A stretch of DNA of 64,000 nt from WJMB01 sp964581465 (lineage in GTDB: Bacteria > RBG-13-66-14). The notes below the pieces were generated by a model. It did not search any database. It was not told the DNA's origin and was given only the letters and a program-made list of their open reading frames with translations. The DNA lies in NCBI GenBank assembly GCA_964581465.1, contig CAZOOP010000005.1, positions 1 to 64,000 on the forward strand. Direction: 5' to 3'. Below are positions 38,348-46,556 of this stretch, piece after piece. How positions within the stretch are numbered: the first letter of the stretch is position 1; the number at the start of each line of letters is the position of its first letter. The translations under genes and the position numbers were made by a program.

Positions 38348-38367
38348 CCCGTCGGGAGCGGTTGAAC

Positions 38368-38398
38368 AAACGGCGGTGCGCTCACCGCCGTTTTGTTT
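38368..38398 (+). terminator. Intrinsic terminator of the acyl-CoA dehydrogenase
   Basis: AAACGGCGGT-GCGCTC-ACCGCCGTTTTGTTT, a GC-rich stem with a T-run. Confidence 0.85.
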
Positions 38399-38482
38399 GC
38401 CGGGTTGAGGTATCCTCCGAGTCGGACGTTTAGCGGAAAAGGTAGCAGAGTCAAGGGGATAGGGATCGTTACAGTAACCTTG

Positions 38483-39142
38483 ACGAACCAGGCCGGCTGG
38501 GAGCGGCTTGTTGGGGTTTTTTCCTACCACCGTATATGATCCGTCTTCAATCAACCATTAATACTCTTTGCCCTTATTACTTATTATTAAGACATGGGAT
38601 CACTAACCTACAACGGACAATAGTATTACTGGTTAAGATAAGATAAAAAGCAGTTAGCTTACAAACTGGAGCGCACATCGAGCGAGATGCTTGCGGCAGA
38701 CACGTGGTGCAACTCATGCCAAGGATGCCTGTAGCGCGGGTCCATACTAGAAAATCTGCTGAAACTGTTGGCTTCGATAATGAAGCTTCGAACCTAAGCA
38801 ACCTATAATCATGCATATATAATGAGTGGGCGCCGAAGGTATATTGTAGTAGGCTCACCTCTATTCGATATGGCCTCGTCTCAGCCACGTTATCTAAGGG
38901 GATCTGGGTTTCGAGTTGGAATCGGCTGGTCCGGGGTAGTGCGTGATGCCAACGACATATCAGCATTAACGGCAACCCGCTGTCAGGGCGTGGGCAGGTG
39001 TGCGGATATCTAGGCTAACTAAGCATGAAGCTCTTCTCAGCCGCCACTTTTTAACCGCCTGTTCTGTGACGGGTATCTGATGATCATCACCTATTATCAA
39101 TACGATACAATCATGATCAAAAACGGTTGGGCATACGATCCC
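38483..39142 (+). mobile_element. R1 element split by an R3 insertion
   Basis: The left half of R1 (38483-38595, with GGCTGGGAGCGGCTTGTTGG and TTATTACTTATTATTAAGAC) and the right half (38951-39142, with AACCCGCTGTCAGGGC and GCATACGATCCC) together form one R1 copy of about 305 bp. The R3 element lies between them. The junction flanks TAAGACAT and AACGACAT match at 6 of 8 positions. Confidence 0.65.
38596..38950 (+). mobile_element. R3 MITE-like element, intact copy
   Basis: A 355-bp element from GGGATCACTAACCTACAACG to GTAGTGCGTGATGCC. It has no significant frame. The pair GGGATCAC and GGCATCAC (reverse of the right end) gives short terminal inverted repeats. It interrupts an R1 copy, so it moved after R1. 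Confidence 0.65.
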
Positions 39143-39154
39143 ATCTTTCATTAC

Positions 39155-39510
39155 GGGATCATCACCTGATACTGAACCGACATCGAAAACTCATCAGAGC
39201 GGGATTTCGAACAGTAGTGCCGACTAACACGCTCTCATGTGAGGCTGTAGTTCGACGAGCTGAAGAGCTATCATAGCTGCTAAGGCGGCTATATGAAAAA
39301 CAGTTAGCCTCCGTATGGCTGATAAGCTCAGGGCACAAAAAGGGAGTCGCTACTTCCCGAGTCTCAGCGTCCTCTTCGAAACGCCCTCCTCGAGCAAGTC
39401 TGGTTTATGCCACCAGGCCACCCGTGGATCGTGACGGCTTAAGCAGCTATAAAGCGTAAAAGAACAAGCTATTGACGATATCTACCCGCTCAGGCACTCG
39501 TGATAATCCC
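39155..39510 (+). mobile_element. R2 MITE-like element with 8-bp target duplication
   Basis: A 356-bp element from GGGATCATCACCTGATACTG to CACTCGTGATAATCCC. The flanks TTCATTAC (39147-39154) and TTCATTAA (39511-39518) match at 7 of 8 positions. Its core is in the opposite orientation to the related copy at 30822-31160. This is the clearest evidence that R2 transposes. Confidence 0.72.
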
Positions 39511-40135
39511 TTCATTAACATGCGTGATCGTTGGTACAATACGCGTGTTAGCATATGTTGCAGCGTAGCTTCAGTATCATAATAGTCGTTACTACTGATT
39601 GCCGGGATACGCAGCAAGAGTTTTTCACAAGAGAAAAGAGAGCGACGCACCAGTACCTAGTAGTAGTCCCTGTGGATTGGTTGACAATGGCGAGACGAGA
39701 TTGGCAAACTCTTAGCGAAACACAGTTTGAGAGAACGCGACCTCTTGATAAGTCTGTTGATTAACTCGGCACACCGCCACAAGACTTTATGACGTGTGAC
39801 GGTGAGATGGTCAAAGAAAACAAGGGGATAGAGAATTCGGGTTATATGTTGAAAAAGTGTTGAAAAAGTGGAAAATAAATCCCGACTGACTGGGTCGAAT
39901 GATGATAAACAAAGAAGGATGGCCGATTAACATCAATCAACAACATTTTCAACACCCGGAGAGAAATGAAATGGCCTTTGTTAACTAAGACGATATCAGG
40001 GACCTCTGAAGGGAATACGCCCGTCGGGAAGGGTGAACGGACGTAAACGCATGAAAACGGCGGTCTGGAAAGGTTGATAAGATCGCAAGTGTAGCTGTTT
40101 GAGATGTTTGACTAGGCCGATCGGGTAGAGATGAA
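39511..40135. other. AT-rich non-coding region upstream of gatA
   Basis: Lower GC than its surroundings. It contains three copies of the 9-mer TTTTCAACA or its complement (39847-39855, 39858-39866, 39946-39954), which is two changes from the DnaA box TTATCCACA. No gene is recognised. A 15-bp direct repeat of GTTGAAAAAGTG type covers the first two. Confidence 0.45.
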
Positions 40136-41584
40136 ATGAAAGCTGGGTGGAGTATGCAGGAGACGGTGACGAGTATGCGCGCGGATGACGCGATACTGCG
40201 CGAGATGGCACGTACGGCGTCGGACGCGGCCAAACGGGCCAAAGAGGAGTACAATGCCTTCATCAGCCTGGTTGAGGGGCGAGCGCTCGAAGAGCGCTTG
40301 AGTGAACTAGCCGGATTGGTGAAGGAGGAGCGGGAGGCCCGGCCGCTCTTCGGGGTTCCCTTGGCGGTCAAGGACAACATCTGCTGGACCGGTCTGCCGA
40401 CGACCTGCGCCAGCCGACTGCTCGAGGGCTTTCAACCCAGCTACACGGCGACGGTGGTGGAGCGGTTGGAGAACGCCGGCGCCGTGGTTATCGGCAAGAC
40501 CAACCTGGATGAGTTCGCCTTCGGTTCTTCGAGCGAAACAAGCGCCTGGGGCGCTGTGAGGAATCCCCTCGATCCCGAGCGGGTGCCCGGCGGCTCCTCC
40601 GGGGGCAGCGCCGTGGCCGCGGCCCTCGGGGTGCCGTTGGCTTTGGGTTCGGACACCGGGGGCAGCGTGCGCCAGCCGGCGGCCTTCTGCGGCGTCTACG
40701 GCCTCAAACCCACCTACGGCCGCCTCTCCCGCTACGGTCTGGTGGCCTTCGCCAGCTCGATGGACCAGATCGGCCTCTTCGCCCGGGACCCCTGGCTGTT
40801 GAGATCGGCCCTCGAGGCGGCCTCCGGCGTCGACGAGCGCGACGCTACCACCCGGGAGCGCGAAGGGGAGCCGGGCGGTTACGAGCCCGGAATGCGCGTC
40901 GGCTGGCTGGAGGAGTTCAGCGAAGAGAAGGGTGTTCAACCCGCGGTTGCCGCCGGAATGGAAGAGTTGCTGTCCGTGTTAAAGGATGCGGGCTGCCGAA
41001 TCAAGAGAGTAAGCATCCCCGAGATACGACACTCCACCGCCGTCTACATGCTGACGGCCATCGCCGAGGCCTCGAGCAACCTCTCGCGCTTCGACGGCAT
41101 CAACTACGGCGTGCGGAGGATGGAGATGCGGGATGATGCGGTCATCGGCGCCGAGTCCGACCGGCTGCAGCGCAGCTACGCCGCCACTCGTGGGCTGGGC
41201 TTCGGCGACGAGGTCAAACGACGGATCATGCTGGGTACCTTCGCCCTGGCCGAGGGCTACTACGATGCCTACTACCTGCGTGCCCAGAAAGTTCGCACGC
41301 TGATCCGCCGTGAGTTCGAACGGGCCTTCGACGAGGTCGACCTGATCGTCTGCCCGACCACACCGACGACGGCCTTCCGGCTGGGCGAGAAGCTGGCCGA
41401 CCCCATCGCGATGTACCTGGCCGACATGTTCACCAACCCGGCGAATCTGGCCGGTCTGCCCGCCCTTTCCATACCCTGGGGGACCGACGAAGCCGGGCTG
41501 CCCATCGGGATGCAGCTCATCGGCCCGCGCTTCGCCGAAGAACGTCTGCTGGAAACCGCGGCGGCGGTCGAACGCTCCGATTGA
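40136..41584 (+). CDS. gatA: Aspartyl/glutamyl-tRNA amidotransferase subunit A
   Basis: The amidase subunit of GatCAB releases ammonia from glutamine to convert Glu-tRNA(Gln) or Asp-tRNA(Asn) to the amidated form. The amidase signature is complete: Lys79 (PLAVKDNI), cis-Ser154 (GGSSGGSAVAAA) and Ser177 (GSDTGGSVRQPA). It is 482 aa from the ATG used here. No start has a well-placed ribosome site; 40154 and 40175 are alternatives, the last preceded by AGGAG at 12 nt. GatB and GatC are not adjacent, so the complex is encoded at split loci. A hairpin follows 28 nt downstream. Confidence 0.94.
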   Translation: MKAGWSMQETVTSMRADDAILREMARTASDAAKRAKEEYNAFISLVEGRALEERLSELAGLVKEEREARPLFGVPLAVKDNICWTGLPTTCASRLLEGFQPSYTATVVERLENAGAVVIGKTNLDEFAFGSSSETSAWGAVRNPLDPERVPGGSSGGSAVAAALGVPLALGSDTGGSVRQPAAFCGVYGLKPTYGRLSRYGLVAFASSMDQIGLFARDPWLLRSALEAASGVDERDATTREREGEPGGYEPGMRVGWLEEFSEEKGVQPAVAAGMEELLSVLKDAGCRIKRVSIPEIRHSTAVYMLTAIAEASSNLSRFDGINYGVRRMEMRDDAVIGAESDRLQRSYAATRGLGFGDEVKRRIMLGTFALAEGYYDAYYLRAQKVRTLIRREFERAFDEVDLIVCPTTPTTAFRLGEKLADPIAMYLADMFTNPANLAGLPALSIPWGTDEAGLPIGMQLIGPRFAEERLLETAAAVERSD

Positions 41585-41611
41585 CACAACAGCATGGCGG
41601 TGGATGGATAG

Positions 41612-41637
41612 GAAGGGGGGTCCAAGAGCCCCCCTTC
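41612..41637 (+). terminator. Hairpin after gatA
   Basis: GAAGGGGGG pairs with CCCCCCTTC across an 8-nt loop, 28 nt after the stop. There is no T-run beyond the stem. Confidence 0.6.
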
Positions 41638-41681
41638 AAGCAAACATTCGAGGCTGCCGGGTAGGTTGCAATGAAAAGAAA

Positions 41682-42020
41682 GGGATTCTCACCAGAAACT
41701 GAACCAAACCTGCGCGCCTTAAGAAGGACGCATCGAGACTATGGCTTGGTATCCACCCGCAGCAAGAGATCAATCAGAGAAAGCGGATAACGGTCGAAAC
41801 GTCTCAAGTAAGCCATGGAGCGCCGTCAGCAGGCCCTCACTCACAGCCTGGTTGAATCCTGAGCGGAACCGACAGCCTCCGGCTTCCAGCGGAACTAAAT
41901 GGAAGCCCAGGTATATCGCCATCAAGCAACGGTCTGACAATGGTGGCGACTATGAGCTACACAGCATTGAGTGATAATCTATTAGCTGGATGAGAAAGTG
42001 AAAGTGCGAGTGATAATCCC
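41682..42020 (+). mobile_element. R2 MITE-like element, copy 2
   Basis: A 339-bp element from GGGATTCTCACCAGAAACTG to GTGCGAGTGATAATCCC, related along its length to 17202-17557. Its right end joins directly to the inside of an R1 fragment (42021-42143), which marks another nested insertion or recombination. Confidence 0.65.
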
Positions 42021-42143
42021 TTGAAAAATGACGGCTAATCCGGGCCTGATCCTTAGCGAACCTCAGCGATCCTAGATACCAGCGGACTTGCATGTGCTCT
42101 GACAGCAGATAGCCACTGGCTCCTAAGTGTCGTATTATCATTT
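42021..42143 (-). repeat. R1 internal fragment
   Basis: The reversed middle of R1 (CGGGCCTGATCCTTAGCGAA; GACAGCAGATAGCCACTGGC; CTAAGTGTCGTA). It is bounded by R2 on the left and the IS1595-like element on the right, so both ends are lost. Confidence 0.55.
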
Positions 42144-42780
42144 GGCATCGTATACCGTGTTCGGACCGCTCCCTGTATGTAACGCACTGTTAACATACGG
42201 GTTGGGCTGTGAAATACTGCCACAAAAAGGGGGGGTCAAAAAGTGGCGGAAAACCGAGCAACCGACCGGCACATCAGTTGCCCAAAATGTAACCATATGG
42301 CGCACTATAAGTTGGCCGATGGTAAGAATAAATGCAAGAGATACGGCAATAAATATACACACCGAATCCAAAAGGGAGCACGGCGCCGCCTAGCTGGAAA
42401 AGCTCAAGGTGGAATAGATCATCAACACCGACGGCTGGATGGTCGATAACAGGCTATTAATCAACGGTATACATCACAAACTCATCAAATGTGACAAGGC
42501 CTTGGCCAATGGCGAGGCGCGTATCAACGGCCTCGATAGCTGCCGGGGCTACGGCAAGTGAAGGCTATAAGCCTGCAACGGCGGCTTCATACGCAACTTC
42601 CGGCTCTTTATCAGAGAAGGGCCGCTCAGATTCAGCCATCGCGACGACGAAACCTGCCTCGACTACCTGCAGGACACACTGCTCAACTGGTCCGATCAGG
42701 TTAGATGATCCCTAGAGTATTACGGCTCGGCAAGCCGCTACCAATCAGGCTGATTTGATCCGAACACGTTCCATGATGTC
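42144..42780 (+). mobile_element. Decayed IS1595-like insertion sequence, probable parent type of R1
   Basis: A 637-bp element. The left end GGCATCGTATACCGTGTTCG (then GACC) and the right end GATCCGAACACGTTCCATGA (then TGTC) are inverted repeats of the R1 kind. Between them lies a broken transposase (42243-42703). Complete IS1595-family elements are around 1 kb or more, so it has an internal deletion. The shared termini make this the best candidate for the family that mobilised R1. Confidence 0.7.
42243..42703 (+). pseudogene. IS1595-family transposase remnant
   Basis: The N-terminal zinc ribbon is readable as RHISCPKCNHMAHYKLADGK then NKCKRYGNKYT, where the fourth cysteine has become Tyr. 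After an internal deletion a second frame reads IINTDGWMVDNRLLINGIHH, then NGEARINGLDSCRGYGK, a stop, RL, a stop, and FRLFIREGPLRFSHRDDE. These match the DDE-domain end of IS1595 transposases (TDGW; NGIExFWxYAKRRL; LHLKExExRFNHR). At least three in-frame stops and a missing middle make it non-functional. Family assignment rests on motif recall. Confidence 0.7.
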
Positions 42781-43273
42781 TAAGCTAAATCGGCAGCCGC
42801 TGACCGGTCGATCGATTCCCGACAACAGAGCATCGCAGCCCACAGTGTCGCGGACCGCCGGGAAGCGGTCTATCTGGCCCTTCGTCCAGCAGGCGATTCA
42901 GGAGAACATACTTGAGAGGCGGATGGTGGCGGGCATTGCTCTGTTTCGGCCGGGAGCCTGAACGGGTGAAGCCCACAGCAAAGCTGAGATTAAGCATCAC
43001 TCCATCTCCTTTGTTCGCAGCCGCTGTGGTTCATGATCCAGTTGCAGGTGGTCATCACAAAGTGGGTGGCGCTTCGTGATGAAACGAGCATGAGCGAATG
43101 GATCGATCCCTGAGGCGGCGATACCGCCTGGGCTTCCACTCGATGAGTAAAACATGGGGAACCGATCAGAAAACCTTGCGTAATTTCATAAACTAGTATA
43201 TGATTACCGAGTCATATGAGTGAGCGCTCACATAGATCACTTATTCACTTTTCCAGCATCCACGGAGGCAACG
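42781..43273. other. Region upstream of the arsenic-type cluster
   Basis: No gene recognised. GTCATATGAGTGAGCGCTCA around 43212-43231 carries imperfect inverted symmetry directly before arsR and could be an operator, since ArsR-type repressors bind such imperfect palindromes near their own start. The repressor target is not otherwise identified. Confidence 0.35.
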
Positions 43274-43630
43274 ATGACCGACCATGATCAACGCTGCGAA
43301 GAAGCCTTGAACGGCCGCGGGCTGGATACACGCATAGACGAGGAAGCCCTCGAACGGATCCTGGTCATACTCAAGGCCGTCAGCGTTGAGACCCGCCTGC
43401 GTCTACTGCTGCGACTAATGGACGGAGAGCGCTGCGTCTGCGAGCTGTATCCCGGCCTGGGCGAGCAATCCAACGTCAGCCGCCATCTGATCAAACTAAG
43501 GGAGTATGGGATCGTCGACCGGCGTGACGACGCCCAGCGCCACTACTACAGCATCGCCGACGAGCGCATCGATCACATGCTACGCAACTTCGGCCTGCGA
43601 CCGGAGAAAACACGGGGAGATGTGAGATAG
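43274..43630 (+). CDS. arsR: ArsR-family metalloregulator
   Basis: A 118-aa winged-helix repressor that would release DNA on binding As(III), Sb(III) or another thiophilic metal. The start at 43274 has GGAGG 7 nt upstream, while the longer frame lacks one. The metal site Cys54-Val-Cys56 (GERCVCELYPGLGEQSNVSR) sits at the start of the recognition region, as in classical ArsR, and HLIKLREYGIVDRRDDAQRHYY forms the wing. The next gene starts 1 nt after the stop, so the permease is co-transcribed and probably coupled. Confidence 0.92.
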   Translation: MTDHDQRCEEALNGRGLDTRIDEEALERILVILKAVSVETRLRLLLRLMDGERCVCELYPGLGEQSNVSRHLIKLREYGIVDRRDDAQRHYYSIADERIDHMLRNFGLRPEKTRGDVR

Positions 43631-43631
43631 A

Positions 43632-44804
43632 ATGAAGAACTGGACCAAAGCCCTGTTGATCGTCGGCGTCTTCCTGTTGTTCTATTTGTTTCCTTTAGAA
43701 GATGAACGGATGACGCTGGCGGCGGGTGAAGCAGTCACCATGATTCAGGATTACGCCCAGAATCATTTCCTCACAGGGATGCTGCCGGCCTTTGTCATCG
43801 CCGGCGCGCTGGCGGCCTTCGTATCACGCGAGACGATACTCAAGTATCTGGGCGCCGGAGCGCGTAAAGTAGTCGCCTATGGAGTGGCCAGTGTATCCGG
43901 GGCCTTGTTGGCCGTCTGCAGTTGCACCATCCTGCCGCTGTTCGCCGGAATATACAAACGCGGCGCCGGCTTGGGACCCGCGATGACCTTTTTATACTCG
44001 GGACCGGCCATCAACGTCGCAGCCATCCTGATTACCGCTACCATTTTGGGACCGGAATTGGGGATAGCACGAGCTGTCGGAGCGATCATTTTCAGCATTA
44101 TCATCGGCATCGTCATGTCGCGACTTTTCAGTCGCGAGGAAGTCAACCGACAACAGGAGTTGCAAGAAAAGAACGGTTTCACTCTTGAAGAGGCGACAGG
44201 CGAGTTGACATCAGCGAAACTAATCAGCTTGTTTGCCGCCATGGTGATATTCATGGTTCTGTTGAACTGGAAGGGCGGCTGGCTGGGGGATCACCGGTTC
44301 CTTATCTCCGGCGCAACGGCCCTGGTCGTCCTGCTACTGGCCTTCATCTGGCTGAGAAAAGACCAGTGGCTGCTTTGGGGTCAAGAGACATGGGACTTCA
44401 TCGCCCGGATCGTTCCACTGTTGTTCTTAGGCGTGATCATCGCCGGCTACCTCGTCGGTCGACCGGGCCACGAAGGACTGATACCCGCGCAATGGATAGA
44501 GTCGGCCGTCGGTGGCAACTCGATCCTGGCCAACCTGCTGGCGTCGATCTCCGGAGCATTTATCTACTTCTGCACGCTGACCGAGGTTCCCGTACTCCAG
44601 TCACTGATCGGTGCGGGGATGGGCGGCGGACCCGCCCTGGCGATGCTTTTGGCCGGTCCTGCGGTTTCTCTCCCTAACCTCATCGTTATTCGCTCGGTGT
44701 TGGGAACCAAGAAAACCGCCGCCTATTTGGCTCTGGTGGTCGTCTTTTCCACACTGGTGGGCTACCTCTTCGGTTTGATTTTTCCAAGTATCTCCGTAAC
44801 CTGA
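43632..44804 (+). CDS. Permease, DUF318/ArsP-YraQ family
   Basis: A 390-aa inner-membrane permease with about 10 transmembrane segments. The family core ALLAVCSCTILPLFAGIYKR (Cys96, Cys98) and GAGLGPAMTFLYSGPAINVA is present, mirrored in the second half by GAFIYFCTLTEVPVLQSLIG and MGGGPALAMLLAGPAVSLPN. Relatives include ArsP exporters of organic arsenicals and permeases found beside ArsR. The cysteine pair and the ArsR neighbour suggest export of a trivalent arsenic or similar compound. A cytoplasmic loop of about 40 residues splits the two halves. Confidence 0.9.
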   Translation: MKNWTKALLIVGVFLLFYLFPLEDERMTLAAGEAVTMIQDYAQNHFLTGMLPAFVIAGALAAFVSRETILKYLGAGARKVVAYGVASVSGALLAVCSCTILPLFAGIYKRGAGLGPAMTFLYSGPAINVAAILITATILGPELGIARAVGAIIFSIIIGIVMSRLFSREEVNRQQELQEKNGFTLEEATGELTSAKLISLFAAMVIFMVLLNWKGGWLGDHRFLISGATALVVLLLAFIWLRKDQWLLWGQETWDFIARIVPLLFLGVIIAGYLVGRPGHEGLIPAQWIESAVGGNSILANLLASISGAFIYFCTLTEVPVLQSLIGAGMGGGPALAMLLAGPAVSLPNLIVIRSVLGTKKTAAYLALVVVFSTLVGYLFGLIFPSISVT

Positions 44805-44830
44805 AAAAGCAAGGGAAAGAAAGGGGTATC

Positions 44831-45085
44831 ATGTTGACAGTCAAGATATACGGTATGGGCTGCAGTCGTTGCGCCAAACTCCACAGTAATGTGATGGAGG
44901 CGCTGGATCACCTGAGCCTGCAGGCAAACATAGTTAAGGTCGAAGACCTGGCCGAGATCACCGCCGCCGGGCTGACCGCCTCCCCGGGGTTGGAGATCGA
45001 CGGTAAGATTATCAGCCAGGGCCGCCTGCTGACCGTGGCCCAGATTAAGGAAAAACTGCAATGCACCTGCGGGGGCGAGTGCTAG
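44831..45085 (+). CDS. Small thioredoxin-like redox protein
   Basis: An 84-aa minimal thioredoxin fold (redox-active disulfide protein 2 type) with an active site Cys11-Ser-Arg-Cys14 (YGMGCSRCAKLHSNV) and the cis-proline region TASPGLEIDGKIISQGR. Two further cysteines close the protein (CTCGGEC). Such proteins often accompany DUF318 permeases and ArsR, where they may reduce or carry the metal(loid) or supply electrons to ArsC. It starts 26 nt after the permease. A broken duplicate of its C-terminus follows immediately. Confidence 0.88.
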   Translation: MLTVKIYGMGCSRCAKLHSNVMEALDHLSLQANIVKVEDLAEITAAGLTASPGLEIDGKIISQGRLLTVAQIKEKLQCTCGGEC

Positions 45086-45099
45086 ACCACCCCGAAGCC

Positions 45100-45158
45100 T
45101 GCTGACCGTGGCCCAGCTTAAGGAAAAACTGCGCGGTAGTGCCGCGGAGAACGCCTGA
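45100..45158 (+). pseudogene. Duplicated 3' fragment of the mini-thioredoxin gene
   Basis: The 36 bases from 45100 (CCTGCTGACCGTGGCCCAGC) repeat those at 45027-45062 with one or two changes and read LLTVAQLKEKLRGSAAENA then stop. No upstream part of a second gene remains. This is either a tandem duplication that lost its 5' end or a replaced 3' end. Confidence 0.7.
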
Positions 45159-45739
45159 GCCGGATGCTGCGCAGTGAACACCCGACACGACGAGCTCAAA
45201 CGATGCGGCAACGAGTCAAGTCGAAGACCGTCAACAACGCAGCCGGCCCGTCCCTCAGCGGGGGTTCTTGCTGTCCCTGGTATGATGGAAACAACCGGGT
45301 GTATGACGGTGGGAGCTGGGGAGGCTGACTGAGCACTTGACAGAGCAGCAGGTCGAGAACGGTATCGGGACGGCGATGAACCGATCCGATCGACGGTATT
45401 GGCCGGCGAACGATCGACCCCGGCCGCCGTAACGAAGAAGCACGGACATACCTGTCCCACGCGTTGCTGACGATGCTCTCGGGCACCGGCGACGGGATGA
45501 AGCCCTCCGTCGAAGAGCGGAGTCCGGCCTCAGCCGACGGGGTTGAAGCGTCGGGGGGAAGGCGGGACAGGTATCTTTTCCTTCAGCAGGGATTATCACC
45601 GGGCCACGGCCTACACGACGCAGATACCGGAACTAGCGATCGAGCACAGAACCCGACACCGGCGAGTGCTTCCTTTTCCACGCCTGCACCCGAGCACAGC
45701 CTGACGCAGACAAGCCGTAACCATACGGAGGGATCAACA
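45159..45739. other. Non-coding spacer inside the arsenic-type cluster
   Basis: No gene supported. An inverted repeat TACCTGTCCC (45449-45458) and GGGACAGGTA (45564-45573) encloses 105 bp. The spacer is unusually long for an operon and may carry its own promoter for arsC. Confidence 0.4.
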
Positions 45740-46171
45740 ATGGACAACCGACTGCGAGTCGTCTTCCTCTGCGACCACAACCACGCCCGCAGCCAACTGG
45801 CCGAAGGCATCTTCCGCCAATTGACCGCCGGGCGGCTGGAGGTCCACAGCGCCGGCTTCGAAATCGCCGACAGCGTCCACCCCGCGGCCCGGGCCGAGCT
45901 CGAACGGCGGGGGATCGCAACCGCAGGGATGGAACCAAAGCGGATCGAAGACCTGCCGGTGGATTCCTTCACCTGGGTGATCACCCTTTGCCGGGCGGCC
46001 AAGGAGAAGTGCCCCTGGATCCCCGGGTCGCGGACGCTGCACTGGGACCTCGAAGATCCCGCCGCGGCCGACGAGCAAGAGTGGCCCGCCGCCTTCCGAC
46101 GCTCCGCCGACGAGCTGGAGGCCGAGATCAGGGCCTTGCTGGAGCGACGCTATCCGCGCTTTCTGGTGTAG
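45740..46171 (+). CDS. arsC: Arsenate reductase, thioredoxin-coupled (LMW phosphatase fold)
   Basis: A 143-aa protein with the CX5R phosphate/arsenate loop Cys11-x5-Arg17 (FLCDHNHARSQLAEG). It has the two extra cysteines of thioredoxin-linked ArsC, Cys84 and Cys91 (TLCRAAKEKCPWIPG), spaced as in the staphylococcal-type enzyme, and the general-acid region HWDLEDP. It would reduce arsenate to arsenite for export. GGAGGG lies 8 nt before the ATG at 45740. The mini-thioredoxin upstream is a possible electron donor. Being a phosphatase is less likely given the cysteine pair. Confidence 0.9.
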   Translation: MDNRLRVVFLCDHNHARSQLAEGIFRQLTAGRLEVHSAGFEIADSVHPAARAELERRGIATAGMEPKRIEDLPVDSFTWVITLCRAAKEKCPWIPGSRTLHWDLEDPAAADEQEWPAAFRRSADELEAEIRALLERRYPRFLV

Positions 46172-46274
46172 CGGCAAGCCCGGCCGACGAAAACCGCTCA
46201 CAGCGAGCGAAGCGGCTGGGCGGCGCGATAGCCAACCGTACCGTCGCACAAGGCCGCCCTTGATAGACCCGTTC

Positions 46275-46306
46275 GGCGGAGCATGGACCGTTGCTCCGCC
46301 GCCTTT
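46275..46306 (+). terminator. Intrinsic terminator of arsC
   Basis: GGCGGAGC pairs with GCTCCGCC and is followed by GCCTTTTT. Confidence 0.8.
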
Positions 46307-46556
46307 TTGGGATCGCAGGGCGAGTAACATTGGCTGAAGCGTGGAGACATCGTCGTTGACGTTACCCGGACAGCCGGCAACCGAGCGTCACGGTGTTCTT
46401 TGTCACCCTGAGCCGAGAATAAGGCGGCAATGGGCAGCTAAACCTTTACCGTACGCCCGACTTCTGCTAATCTTGGCTTTCGCGCTTGGCGCAATCCCGC
46501 GTCGGCTCGTCCACTCCCACAATCGGCCGATGGAACCTAGTGAGCGCAGGAGGGGC

